Below are positions 22,157-34,600 of a DNA stretch of 64,000 nt, piece by piece. This stretch comes from Litoditis marina (taxonomy: Eukaryota; Nematoda; Chromadorea; Rhabditida; Rhabditidae). The stretch is taken from contig OZ038433.1 of NCBI GenBank assembly GCA_964036275.1, forward strand, positions 13,850,446 through 13,914,445, written 5' to 3'. A program made the translations under genes and the position numbers. Position 1 is the stretch's first letter, and each line of letters opens with the position of its first letter. The notes beneath the pieces are model-generated. The model had not been told where the DNA came from. It searched no databases and saw nothing but the letters and a program-made list of their open reading frames with translations.

Positions 22157-22160
22157 GAGT

Positions 22161-24781
22161 ATATTAAGTTGACTTTGCAGTTCCATTATACTATTGCTCA
22201 CAATTACCATATCATCCGCAAAAGCTAGCATCTTGACTCTGGTATTGATGAATTTATGCCCTAAGGCCGTAGCTAAGTGGTTCCGAATAAGATACTCAAT
22301 GCTAATATTGAATAGCGTTGGACTTATTGAGTCACCTTGTTTTCCACCCGAATGGAGTGTTATGGGGCTGGTTAGCTCATCATGTGATGCCACCCTCATA
22401 GTATTATTTGTATAAAAGTCGGTTATTATTCTAATGAATTCTGTTGGAAAACCAAATGTTTTCAGAGAATGTAGTATGAGTTCGTGTGGGACTGAGCCAA
22501 ATGCATTAGTGAGATCTAGGAAAGCAACGGATATGTTTCCTTTTGATGATCTCGCTTCATCTAGCGCGGAACGTAAAATACAGATATTCTCAGCACAGCC
22601 TTCTCTTTCCGAGAAACCTTTTTGTGTTTTGCTTATGAGCCCTTTGACTTTTTTCAATCTATTGTTCCAGAGACTACTATATACTTTGTATAGAGTGCTC
22701 ATCATACTAATTGGTCTCCAGTTGCTCAAGTCCGACTCTTCACCGTCTTTATAGATTAGAACAGTTTCAGCCTCTTTCCAACAATCTGGGATTTTTTGCA
22801 GAATTTTACATTCATTATACAGTTTGAGAAGTACTTTCATAGTAGGATCCATTTCTAGGAGGTGCTTATACCGTACCCCATCTGGTCCTGGAGCCGTATC
22901 TCTTGCCTTTTTCAGTATAGTTTGGATCTCTTCTATAGTGAAATCATCCATGAAATTGTCCGGAACATCAGCTTTTTTGGTGTTCTTACTAAGACTCTCA
23001 AGATCTTCAGGATCTGTACTGGTAACTTTAGTAGTATTCTTGAAGTACTTCTCTACCTCTTTCGTATCAACTTTGCATTTCACGTTGTCATTTCCAGTAA
23101 TGACCTCAAATGCTTTTGTACGATTCGTAGCATACAAGTCTTTCATTACACTAATAGATTTAGTATCAATGGTTCTTTTCGGTTTCACAGTTCGAGTTTT
23201 CTCAGTTTGAACGGCCATCTCTCCCTTGGTTTGGTCAGGAGGAGGTATTCTTTTTGTGATCTTCTCGAGCGATTCATAATTTCCAGCTGTGTACTGCATG
23301 CTGGCAGCCGCCAGCTGTTCTACTATCCAGTTTAGGCGCGAAAAGTTTGCACCACTGTTTTTGTAGTCAGAAAACAACTCATTAAACCATTTACGGATCA
23401 CTAGTGGGTCTTTCACTAGTTTGGTTGTTTTCTTAGGTTTATTTAGCACAGCTGGTTTTGGATAGTGGTTCTCCAATAGTTTGGGAATTTTGTCTCTCTG
23501 TTCTTGCGTCAAATGACGAATAATTCTATTTATTTGGAGAGAAGACATATCTGGAGTAATGTCTTTAACATCCCATGTTTTTCTCGCATAACTAGTTGTA
23601 GTTGAAGAAGGAACTTCACTCGAACTATTGGTTATTGAGGTAACGACTGTGTTTTCCACACTTTCTATTGATTCCATGTCCGCTGTAGTGTCGTGAGCTG
23701 TCTCTGGATTGGTGGGACCAGAGCAATGCTGCACATTTGACGTAATATTGATGTTGATATTTTTGTCATTATCGACTGTAACTTTAGTAGAAGTATCAAC
23801 CATATTCGTAGTGACCTCTTTCTTAGAAGCGCTTATTGGAAGATCTGCAACAGTTACCAGCTTGTGTGTGCTAGACGGCCGGATCGCGCCACTGTTTGTA
23901 GTTTGAACTTTGGCCTGTTTGGTAATCGTATATAACTGTACCTTACTGGTAGACGCATCTAGTTTGGGGCTTTCACCCTTCATAGCGTTATTAGAATCAC
24001 TGGTCATTCGGGGTGTAGATATTGTTTCAGACAGGAGCGTACTAGTTTCAATAGTCTTTCTCCTGTCACTGGGTTTGTTCGAGTGCATATCACCAGCTCG
24101 AGGACTGGAGTTAACGATCCGCGAATCTGTCAATTCTTTGCAGAACTTTGATCGAAAAGTCGTTAGTTCTACCTCGGAAAATACTGTATTATTGTTCAGA
24201 ATGTATGATTTAGCATACAAACAAACAAATATTCCACAGTTGACCATGTCCTCTTTTTGTTGTTTCAAAGTATTTCCGTAGTTGTACTCGAACAAAGTAC
24301 AATTCAGGTATTTCTTGAACATTTCTCGAATAAAGATGTCAAGTGGTTTCTGATAGGGATCAAGGTACATGGCTGAGTTTCCGTTTTTGCCAACAATGAC
24401 TAGCCTCCAATGACTTTCGTGGCATATGGGGAAAATCTTCTTTTTCGGGACAGTTTTCATCATTTTTTGCAAGCTTTCTGGCATGCGTTTTTGATCTGTT
24501 CTATGAGTAATTAGCACTGATTCCCAAAGTGCAGGTTCTATCAATTCGAATGAGTTCTCTTTGTTGACTCTTTTGATATATTCTGTAATTACTTCGTCAT
24601 TCAGCCATGCCTCCTGACCTGTAGTAAAACTGAGACATCCATAAGACAGCGTACTGGTAGCTCGTGGATCGTTTGTTTTGTTCACAGTAGAATTTACCGT
24701 TACAGTACTTTTCGGCAAATTTTCACCGATTTTGCTCTTTTCGATAAGGAAACCAGTAGATGCTCTCCTATTGTTTTTCAT
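22161..24781 (-). pseudogene. N-terminal half of the retroelement polyprotein: Ulp1 protease and reverse transcriptase
   Basis: Starts at ATG 24,781 and stays open for about 870 codons until the nested insertion. A C48/Ulp1-like protease occupies about residues 45–200 with His in HWRLVIVG (~123), Asp in YLDPYQ (~140) and Cys in NCGIFVCLYA (~181). A Ser/Thr-rich linker follows. The reverse transcriptase contains APGPDGVRYKHL, NWRPISMMSTLYK, VAFLDLTNAFGSVP, GGKQGDSISP and the catalytic AFADDMV (~853). All three protease residues and the ADD motif are intact, so decay is recent and confined to the second half. Confidence 0.8.
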
Positions 24782-25349
24782 TGTAAGTGAAAAAAGGTTA
24801 GTGGGTGGTCTTATTCCACTTTTCCTTTTGGTATTGCTTACACTTGCTAGTTTAGTCGACTCTGATATAGTTGATAGAGCTTCAAAATGGTGCGTGCTGC
24901 TTATGTGTATCTACCTAGGTATATTTAGACGAAATTAGTGGATTTATTCATTCTCATTTCCTTGTCCGTAAGCAGTGCGTTCCTGACTATGTTATACTGT
25001 GTGTTGTTGTTCATATGTCTCCTTTCACAAAATACCCAAAACCACGCTATTGATTGGTGACCTGTGTTCAATCGGCCACTTGTGACACAGTTATTGGTTA
25101 CCCTTGAGACTCTTGCCTGTCTACATGTTTCTACTTGATGATGACTACCTAACCAAGTCGGAATAAGAGAACTTGTATTCAAGCCGCAAAGAGTTGAGGA
25201 CAAAGGCTCTTTCCAATTTTTGACGCGCGTCCCCTTTTGCCATTTAAGACTTTCTGATGCCCTTTCTATCGAGCTCCTCGAGATGACGACTACCTAACCA
25301 TGTCAGATGTCTCTTGGATCAAGCTCTTCAATGATCGGGGTTGACGAGG

Positions 25350-25484
25350 GGACTTTCCTATGATTCTGCTGTGCTTTCAATCCTTATGACCCAATGACCG
25401 AACCCGTGACCCACGTGGGGAGGAAGGGGGATTTTTACCCTACCACCGCAGGTGCCCACCATGTGGGGGGTACCCGTATGAGGA
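25350..25484 (-). repeat. Right terminal inverted repeat
   Basis: Reverse complement of the left repeat, with GTACCCGTATGAGGA at its outer end. No array sequence follows it. Confidence 0.85.
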
Positions 25485-26004
25485 TAGTTTATCATTCGAG
25501 CTAGGTTAAAAGCCGCTCTGACACACGAAAGAAGTGCTTACTTCGATTAGGTGTTAAAGAGAAAACATGCTTGTGCATATTCATTTGAAAAAAGCTTATT
25601 TTTATTCAAAAAGGATTAGCACAAAACGTTGAGCAATAATCTCACCTTTTCTCATTACTTTATTTTTGAGTGATTATGGTTATATACATTAATACTAGTA
25701 TAGTATCTTGAATCTTACTATCGTCCACAATTTCGCATAGAATTTTCCGCTTTATGAATGGCAGGATTAATGTATATAAACATGAATGAAAAATGAATAG
25801 AAAATATACTATCAAATGAATGCGGTTGTTTCGGAGTGAATCAGTAATATTATTAATCAATTCAATTTCGGAATGGACTGGGGCCACGCAGACCCGGCTG
25901 ATCCTGACTAACCGTCTGGGACGGTAGCAGTCAAATCGTCTGGGACGCGTGAACATCGCTTCCCGGACGGTCGACTGCTACGACGTCCCAGTCCCAGGGA
26001 GTTC

Positions 26005-26103
26005 AGGGTAATAGCGCAGTCGTTAGCGCCCTGCTACGAAACTTTTGCTCGCAGGTTCGATTTCGGCGAGCGACAAATATTTATATATTTGACATTCACT
26101 ATA
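26005..26103 (+). mobile_element. tRNA-like SINE, 5'-truncated copy
   Basis: Contains TAGCGCAGTCGTTAGCGC (A-box side) and GGTTCGATTTC (B box), ends CACTATA, and lacks the usual head. Confidence 0.7.
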
Positions 26104-26769
26104 CAAACGAAGTGAATTTATTTGCTACGAGTGAACACAATTGTTTTAAATGAAAACAAAATATGGAGTACACGGTACCAGTAATAGACGATAAAAAATG
26201 GAAGAAGCAGTTAAAGCACAGTATTTTTCTGACTGGAAAAAAAATATATTTAAAGGAAACAAATAGTGTTCAACAAATAGATTCTGCTGAATTGAAATCG
26301 AACTCATCACAAAGCCAAACAAACTATTACGTTTAACCATAATAATGAGAACAAAGTATCTGAATTTTAATTCTAAAAGGCACTGGGTAACTTTCCGTTC
26401 TTCATGAGACAATCACTGAATCTCACGCGCAAAAAAATCAGATCTTGAACTCTAGTAGGCGGGTTAATAATTGTATACCAACTACATGAATAGTCAAATC
26501 TACCACACTAAAACACGGAAAAAAAGTAAGAATTGGATATATTTTCACGTTTTCACGTGACTAATCCGTTTACTTGTAGTTTGATCTACCAGTTCAAACT
26601 ACTTCTTTCTCCGCGTATTCCGGTGGCGTAATGATGATTTCGGCCGGTTTGTAGGATCGCGAGAAGTTCGAGGCTTCCGTTGGTTTCCTCGTCGAATCCG
26701 CGTCTTTCTTGTTAGTTGAAATCAGACTTTTCAGGAAGGACCACACACGAAGCCACATTCTAAACAGGA

Positions 26770-26985
26770 CACACGTTAGGACACAAGAGACAACACGTGA
26801 AAACACGTGAACAGACATGAAAGATACATCAAAAGACGTGAAACCCCACTTGGAAAAACACGTGAAACCCTCGTGAAAACCGCATCATCACACGTGAAAC
26901 CCTGAGTGAAATTACGTGAAAACACACGAGAAATCATGAAATTCCACGTAAAATCACGTGAGATCACGTGAAAACCGACGTGCAA
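26770..26985. repeat. Dense CACGTGAAA cluster
   Basis: More than ten degenerate copies of CACGTGAAA(A/C) lie in about 215 bp with irregular spacing. The two short minus-strand frames here (26594–27036) are by-products of the repeat. Confidence 0.7.
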
Positions 26986-27509
26986 CCCCATATTACCCCA
27001 TAAGTATGTTATTAACCCTTCACGAAACGAGTACAAGACACGAAAGACTGTTTTAGTAACAAAGAAATTAACCCGAAAAACAAAACATTGAGGACGGAGA
27101 TAACGAGTAAAGAATATATTTAGATGGAATAAACTTTATTTATATTGTTTGTATTGAGTATCTGGTTTTTGTGGAGATTGCCGCACTTACTTTTCGAAAG
27201 AATCTCCAATCTTCGAGAAAATTGAAGATTTTCTACGGGACGGTACATAGCGCTCCTCACTGAAATAGATTAATAATAATAGTATAAAAAGTTAATAAAG
27301 GTTAATATAAAGTTTATTGCGCATGTATAAAAGAGCAAAAAAGAAGCGAGGACTAACTAATTGAGTTACTACAATATTGTGTGGCAAAACGTATCCCAAA
27401 GGATTGTATGTTAAACGTACAACCTACTTACAAGAGAGGTTGTATCAGCAAAATTAAATCAAAACTCTATTGTAACAGTTCTTGTAAACTTTTTCGAAAC
27501 AACTTTCAG

Positions 27510-27957
27510 TTCGAGTGAATGCAATACGTGCACCAAAAGCTTTTACCACGTTCTGAGAGGTACTCCCAGAAAAAGTGAGAGACTCGACTCAAGAATGCTA
27601 GAGCCTCGGGCGAAAACTCGAAAACCTGCTCCCTGTCCAACTTTGAGAACTCGACCTAATTTAGTTGGAAATTCCTTTCCCTTTGTTGAAGTAGGAGGAT
27701 TATGTGGACCAATCCCGACGTATCGGTCCTGGTCCATTAAACTGCGATTGAAAATTGTACATTTTAAAGGACTAAAGCGTTGGGTTTGGTCCACATAATC
27801 GTCCTACTTTAAGTGAATGGAATACATGCATTCAACAGTTTTTACCACTTAGTTCTGAGAGGTACCCCCAGAAAAGGTTAGAAAGACTCGACTCAAGGAT
27901 CTTCAAGCCTCGGGCGAAAACTCGAAAACCTGCTCCCTGTCCAAATTTGAGAACTTA
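27510..27957 (+). repeat. Direct repeat (about 145 bp) flanking a MITE
   Basis: 27510–27655 and 27812–27957 share GAGAGGTAC, GACTCGACTCAAG and a long CCTCGGGCGAAAACTCG stretch. Between them sits a GGACGAT-type MITE. Confidence 0.7.
27691..27807 (+). mobile_element. MITE, GGACGATTATGTGGACC family, copy 1
   Basis: Inverted ends GGAGGATTATGTGGACC and GGTCCACATAATCGTCC; the centre is also inverted around TTTAAA. Other copies lie at 34421, 36755 and 50865. Confidence 0.75.
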
Positions 27958-28302
27958 ACATCTTCAACTATTCGTTCATTTGGAGAATTTGATTTTCCTT
28001 TGGCAGTACTAGGTTATTAATCGAGTTCCAAATTTCGAGTTTTCGAGTTTCGAGCTCGACTCGACTCGAAAACTTTCGAGCTCTGTTCGAGTCATGTCGA
28101 GAATTAGATCAACTGACTCTTTGACGGTGACGGTGCTTCGAATAGCATTCAGATGCTCCGGATCGTGATTACCGTGCTCGTGCTCTCTATTATGGGGCAT
28201 CATGACAACCTCACGCACCGAAGACGCCAGTCTGAAACAGGTACGACCGATTCTAGTAACAATTGAACAAATCAGTATTTGACCTACATGCTCATGTATA
28301 CT

Positions 28303-28427
28303 GTTAGTCAATTGCATGGTCACGCGAAACATGTTAAACACAGCAGAACTCAGAAACCAGCGATGATACAGTACGCGATGCCTCATTAGAATGCTAACTT
28401 CACGTGACTATTCAATTTAGTTCTAGT
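28303..28427 (-). mobile_element. MITE, CACGTG family, copy 1
   Basis: About 125 bp with inverted ends of the form CTAGT–AATTGCATAGTCACGTGAA and a conserved core (CAGCAGAACTCAGAAAC). Four more copies lie in the window. Confidence 0.75.
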
Positions 28428-28506
28428 ACAGTTCAGAAATGAAAGTTTGCAGGCAATCCACCATGAGGGGAACAACGAGATCAACTGGCACTGGGCTGTT
28501 ACAAAA

Positions 28507-28565
28507 ATCTGTGACATGCATGATGATCACCGCCTCGTAACGACGCGACGGGAATAAATATATAT
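28507..28565 (-). repeat. Dispersed repeat containing ACGAGGCGGTGATCATCAT, copy 1
   Basis: The same roughly 60-bp sequence (CACGTCGCTT…ACGAGGCGGTG…TCACAGAT) recurs at 32095–32150 and 45392–45450. Confidence 0.6.
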
Positions 28566-28606
28566 GTGAATTTGTAAAAAAGAAAGTATGTAAATGTAGT
28601 TCCAAC

Positions 28607-31600
28607 TCACTTGACCTGACTGACAGAACCGCGTTGCATGTTGTTCCGCAGCCGCGAACTCTCCTCCGAGTACAACGGTTGGACTTCATCCCAGAAGGGG
28701 TCCTTCTTCAACTCGGGAGGCCTGTTGAAACCCTCGTCCACGATGATCATCCCCATCTGAATCATCACGATTAAAGGGGCGGGGGGCTGAATTCAATGCC
28801 GAATTCAGTTAACCAAGAAGGCGTGAGAATCAGAGAAGCGCGCGCAGTCATTATTTGTTCACTCTCAATCATCCTCGGCGTCTCTGACAGTAAGTAAAAT
28901 TTGGAACGGTTTACACAGTTTACTAGAAGTAAATTGCATAGTCACGAACTTAAGCATTCTAATGAGGAATCGTGCACTTTGTCATTGCACGTGTCTGAGT
29001 TCTGCTGTGTTTAATATTCCACGTGACTGTGCAATTGACTAGCAATATACACCGAATTTGAACCTACCTTGAGGTAACTTCATAGATAGTATTCATCACT
29101 CAGATAATTTAAACATTTGTGTAATACCTTCATTCCAGTTAACTCCATTTCATATAACCTAATTCTGTTATAAACTTACCTTAATATTCCGGTCGATCAG
29201 AGCGTTTGTCTCGAAATCGTCATCGTCTTCTCCAAACGGGTTCAGAAGCACCTCAATCACCTGGAACGCCCTTTTCAGGTAAATTCTTCATCCGGTTTCT
29301 CGGTAACCTAACCGGGTTTCGGTAACCTTTTTCAGGTTACCTCAATAGGTAACCGGTTGGTAACCTGAAGTGGTGAACCGCTTACATGTATTCGTAACAC
29401 ACTTTTGCTTTTTAACCTTAGTTTGTACGGATTCCGGACCCGGATTTTAGTTACAGGTCACCTACCGTTTGCCTGTGAGGGAACCTGGAAACGGTATACC
29501 AAAAACCGCGGTTACACATAGAATTGGCCCCCTTTTTAGTAGCTCAGGCGAGACAAAAATATAGCTTGTCAAACTACCAATATAATCGCAGATAGAACAT
29601 TGAATGAATGAATGTTTAGACAAACATAATATTCAACCGGCCTAGCGGAATTTCTACGAGAGATCATGCAGATCAGAGAAACGCAGATAGTCAGAGACAG
29701 TATGTGTCTCAGCGATGTGGTTCAATATGGACAAAACGAACAAATTTTCAACTTCTTTCTAAGAAACGGCGCGTCGGCTTGTGTTTGTACACGTGGTCAC
29801 GTGGTCACGTGAAATTAATATAGCTTGTAGTTTGAAATGACAATACCTTCATCCAGCCCATGTAACACACGAATTGCAACACAGTCATAATTGGAAAGTA
29901 GGCATCGATCTAAAATTCGAATTTCTTTATTTCAGAAAGAGATTAGATAATTTTAACAAAAAATGAAAATATAAATATAAACACAACTGAAAGTTACAGA
30001 AAAGAGGGAAACAAAAAACTTTCAGCGTTAACGCCAAAACTCCAGTGCGCCGTATTTAGTACGGGTTTGCACAATTTCCCACAAGAATACTACAGCTGTA
30101 TTTACGGTCAACGTACTTTGAACTTTCCAATGCATATGAAGACTCTTAAGTATAACTTCTGTGAAAAATGAAAAAGTTGGAAACTTTAACAAAATTATTT
30201 ATAAAAAGTATTGTATTATTTAATTACCTCATTCTTGGTCTCGTGCTGTGTTATAACGTACTGTCGAGATATTATGGAGACAAGGAAATGAAGATGCACT
30301 GCCAGACAAACGACCTTGAATCATAAACTATATCAAATGTAATTTTTGAATGAAATCGACAATTATATGAAAACATAGAGTAAAATAAATTTATAAGTAA
30401 AAGTTACTAATGGTCTATGGTCAGTATTCACGCTCGAACTTCATGTTCTACATTAGAAAATGAATAACTTGAATAAAACATTTTGAAACCCACTTAAAGA
30501 ATCCGTTCCGCTATAATCTGAGTTTCACGAAAAATTTAAAGAGCTCAAAAAAGATTCTTAATGTCTTCCCATAGACCACGAAAAAACTTTCTGATTAAAA
30601 ATTTGTAAAATTTGCATAACATCAAGCAATAAAGAAGGGGACATGAACATTTTCACTGTGACGCAACTTGACTTGGTTTATTTACATCCAGATTTATTTT
30701 CACTTTTTAGTCCCTAATTGTGTATTCGTATGTGATTGAGAGTTTTGAAATCGTTTTCGCACTTCTATAGGCTATTTTGAGCATACCCCGTACGCAACTC
30801 CCCTATCGGTGCCATTACGTAAGCCGCTTTTCTGAGAAAACGAAGCAAGATAGGGATATAAAAGTATATATTTTTGATATTGGTTTTTCATTTGCCATAG
30901 GGCCAGTTTGTTAACTCAAAAGTCAAAATTAAAGCGGAACGGATTCTTTAAGTTAGGTTTGTTCACCAAATCAAAAGTGTTCGAAATTCCTACTGGACAT
31001 TGCTAACTGGAACTCGTCTTAGTTTTCATTCACTGTCGTTCACATGGTTAGTTGGTTAGTTATAGGGGGTGCCAAATGTATACATTTTTGAATCTCCCCG
31101 GAATCGAACCTGCGAGCCAAAGATTGGTAGCTAGGCGCTAACCACTGCGCTACAAGAGTACATAACTGGTGAGCTTTGGAAATGTACCAATGTGTCTGTA
31201 CACAGCGAAAGTTGAGATATACGTCGGCCGCGACTATATTGATTGTTATTGATTATTTACTATTTACCTGCGGATACATGAGGGGAAAAGGTACCCAATC
31301 ATAGTTGAACAACCACTCCATGTTCGTTCTCCACGTACGGATTTCCTGAAAAGTTAACATTGTAAAAAAAATCAATAAACTCTGCTTTCAGTTTTTCGAG
31401 TTGTGAACAAGAACTTACTGTTGCGGATATTGCGTAAGACGACTTGCATGTTTATGGAATGAAAACCTCTTAATTGAAAACTATACTTTGTGTGGTTTTA
31501 GATTCTATCATGGCAGTTAATATTCCGAATCAAGTATAGGATATCTCTGTGAAGCAGCCCATACGTTGTTAGTTGCACTGTGTTTGTAGTCCGATCCGGA

Positions 31601-34600
31601 CGAAGTTCGTTAGATATGGCGTGTATCAGGCATCAAACTACGAATATGCTTTGGTCACTTCCTCTGAATAATCAGTGAGAATATGGCCCAGAAGCGTCTT
31701 TCTCTTCGAAATATCAAGAGAAACTGTGAAAAACACTCAGACGATTCTCAGCCAATTGGCCAGCCACTTTTGTAGCGGCCTCGACGAGAGAGCGCGCAGG
31801 TCCGAGAGACGCGGATGTCTGCGGCCTCATCGACCTACATACTCTCTCGCTTTTAAAGCTGGCCAATCGTGAAAATTGGTGCTAATCGTTCTGCGTACCC
31901 AACCGACCTTCTGCAGGGCTACTTTGTAGTAGTCGCTCTCGATATGTCCGTCTTTCCACGCCTTGTAGGTCATGGAAAGCGCCCAATTGGCAGGGATCCA
32001 GTACTTAGGGGTGTTCTCTTTGTCGTTGTACTCTTCGAACACTGCTTTCTCGTGCGGAAGCATAAAACCTGGAATATGTTCATATTTCATATTTATTTAT
32101 TCACGTCGCTTTCTTACGAGGCGGTGTTCACCATACACGTCACAGATCTTTTTCGAAGCAGCTTCTTGAGATTTTTTTTTGGTTGTTTTCCTTCATCGAA
32201 TATTTATAGAAATTTACCAAAAAAGATCATACTAGAAGTCATATGAATAGTCACGTGAAGTTAGCACCCTAATGAGGAAAGTGTACACTTTGTCATTGCA
32301 CGTTTCTGAGTTCTGCTGTGTTTAACGTGTTTCACGTGACTGCATTGATCAATAGTACACTTTGGTAAGTTTTTTAGGTAGTTTTTGGCACTTTCTAGCT
32401 AAAATTCAACTTCAGCAAACTTTAGTTGAAGCAAAATCTGCAGATTGCATTAAACAATAACAAAAAACTGTCTAACAGAATAACGAAAACTTCAGTTTTT
32501 TTTGTTTTTGTTTTTTATTTTTCAGTTTTTGAGTTTACCTGCTACTACCACAGTATCCATGGTGGGAAACCGTCTCCTCGTCCTCATACTAATATCTCGG
32601 AAAACTAGGACCTTCAAAAATCGATAATCATTAATCAATGATCAATTTCCATCTTTCTCTCCAGGATTAACATTATTCGTCCTAAATACTGAAATTAGTT
32701 CCTCTTCCTTGCTCACCCTAGCGTACATACTGGAAAAGTCTGAGAAACCGCAGAGTAGTGCAATACAGTTGCATTCAAATTGAAAAATAAAGCGTGGTCG
32801 AGATCGGGTTGGCGGCCCTTAGGGCCTTTTGGTCCCGCGCTTACTCGATCACACGAAATTCCCCTTTTATAGTGAGTACCAAATCTATAAATTTATGTCC
32901 CCTGCCGAAATCGAACCTGTGAGCAAAAGTTTGGTAGCAGGACGATAACCACTGCGCTATTAGAGCATATGACCGGCAAGCTTTGAAATCAAACACGTGT
33001 GTGCGTACACAGCGTAAAGTGAGATATACATTACTCTCCCGCCTTTCCGTTGGCGACGACTATAGGGCCTAATAGTCTCTCGACACCTCATCTGAGTGAA
33101 TATTAAATACAGAAACATTCAATTACGTGGAATACGCACCTGCACGAGTGCACAGTATCTGAGAATGTTCCTTCTGTACCGACGAGCTCTTTCTGTCTTC
33201 CCGCGCACATAGAGAGCAATCATTAGACTAAGGCTGGAATATTAACCAAAATAGAGTTAGATGAAATAAAATGAAGTTAACTGAAATAAAGTTGATACTT
33301 AAAGGGGAAATGTACTATAAATGATGAATACTATTCATAAAGTTTATTACTGATAAAGTTTTTATGTTGATATAGGACTCGCACTTCACATAGCAAGACA
33401 ATACGTTGAACGTTTCTCTATTCTACACATGACCGATTTGGCTTTCAACAAACCAAACAATAATATTAACAATAATAACAATAATATTAATAAAACAAAG
33501 CTCATAACCAACTTGTCAATGAATCCGATCGATAGATATAGTTTGTTCCATCGATTGATGACTTGTGTGGAAAAGAAGCCGAGCACCAGCTCCAATGGAA
33601 TGTAACCCATTCGGGCATCGAAGTAGCGAATCACTTTCTCGAAGGTGCTGGAATACTATTATTAAGTTGTTAGTTTTCTAATATTTTAGTTATTCAAATG
33701 TAATTTAGAAGTCAATGAATTCGTTTTCAGCTAACTCAGGTATAGTCGCCATTTTACTCATAAAGACAGCAGAGGGTTCGATTGATTCAGCGATGCGGAG
33801 CGAGCGGTCGTTGATTAGATGCCAACAGACGAGAGTGTGTGTAGATCAATGATACGCAGAGTGGTTGCGGCCACTCCCTATACTTCATGACATTTCATGC
33901 GGTATTTTCTGTTTTTACATCTCAAATGTCCAATTGCTGGCTTTTTCCAAACATTAGACAATTTTCCAGTCACATAATTTGTTGTTTGACCGATCAACTT
34001 TTTGTCCGAAACGGGTTCAATTAGGAAAGATGTACCGAGCGGAATCGTTCCACTCGATTACAAAAACAATCAGAAAGAACCTCCGGAATACATTCAAAAC
34101 AACAAAAAAAAAGTTTTTTTCTAAGATTTCAGGTTTGATCCCGGTACGTTTTGGAGGGTAAAATAGAATTGAAGACGTATATGAGACAGCATACTACAAC
34201 AAACTTTCTCATAACCGAAAAGTTGCACATCTATATGTTGCTTTCCCCACGCTGTGTCGAAAATCGTGAATAACGGTGTTTTTTGAGTTCAAACTACAAC
34301 CGCGCTATGGTAATCTTCTATCAAAGTACCGATCTCGAAGCTAATCGATTGCTCGCAAACGTTTAATAAGTTTGTTTTAAACTCAGTAGGCTTTTTCATT
34401 TCACAATTCAACTGTTTAAAGCGGGACGACTATGTGGACCAATCCGAACATATCTCTCCTTTAAACTGCAATTGAGAAATGTATTGCTGTTTGAAGGATT
34501 GAAGCGTTGCGATTGGACCACATTATCGTCCTTCTCTAATAATCTAACAATTTAAACAGTAGACGTCTATATTGTACAAAGGGATACAAGTCACCAACTA

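Larger units (their letters stand above)
20966..22160 (-). mobile_element. Nested non-autonomous retroelement carrying ORF1 only
   Basis: It interrupts the host reverse transcriptase exactly: the host codons on both sides join in frame if it is removed. Its 5' end carries three copies of a 17-bp unit (ATTCCACCATTTGTGTC), its 3' end a short TTA repeat, and between them a single ORF1-type gene. No ORF2 or reverse transcriptase is present. A TACT duplication at the ends is possible but too short to be sure. Confidence 0.65.
18885..25484 (-). mobile_element. 6.6-kb NeSL/Utopia-like element with terminal inverted repeats
   Basis: Imperfect inverted repeats of about 135 bp bound a minus-strand reading frame. 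In order, that frame encodes a Ulp1 cysteine protease, a reverse transcriptase, a CCHC finger and a restriction-like endonuclease. NeSL-1 of C. elegans has this domain set and inserts in SL1 exons; the related Utopia lineage targets U2 genes. Terminal inverted repeats are not a normal feature of these non-LTR elements. The reading frame is broken by a nested insertion, a frameshift near 20,865 and a TGA at 19,882–19,884, so this copy is inactive. No clear target-site duplication was seen. Confidence 0.75.
25485..28606. other. Intergenic region, repeat-rich, no gene recognised
   Basis: Holds an inverted GTCTGGGACGG/CGTCCCAG structure (25912–25994), a partial tRNA-like SINE, a dense CACGTGAAA cluster, a duplicated segment with a MITE between the copies, a TCGAG-rich palindromic stretch (28025–28090) and one CACGTG MITE. 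The short open frames here fall in repeats and show no family similarity. Confidence 0.6.

Noticed and set aside
24925..25203. Extra 92-residue ORF upstream of the retroelement polyprotein
   Set aside because: It shows no retroelement motif, includes one copy of the subterminal repeat, and length alone is not evidence.
26594..27036. Minus-strand frames with repeated FTRVSRVF-like motifs
   Set aside because: They come from the CACGTGAAA repeat, with no independent coding signal.
28009..28386. Downstream exon of bestrophin or a separate 125-residue protein
   Set aside because: It lies over a MITE and a TCGAG palindrome, and no acceptor or family similarity was found.
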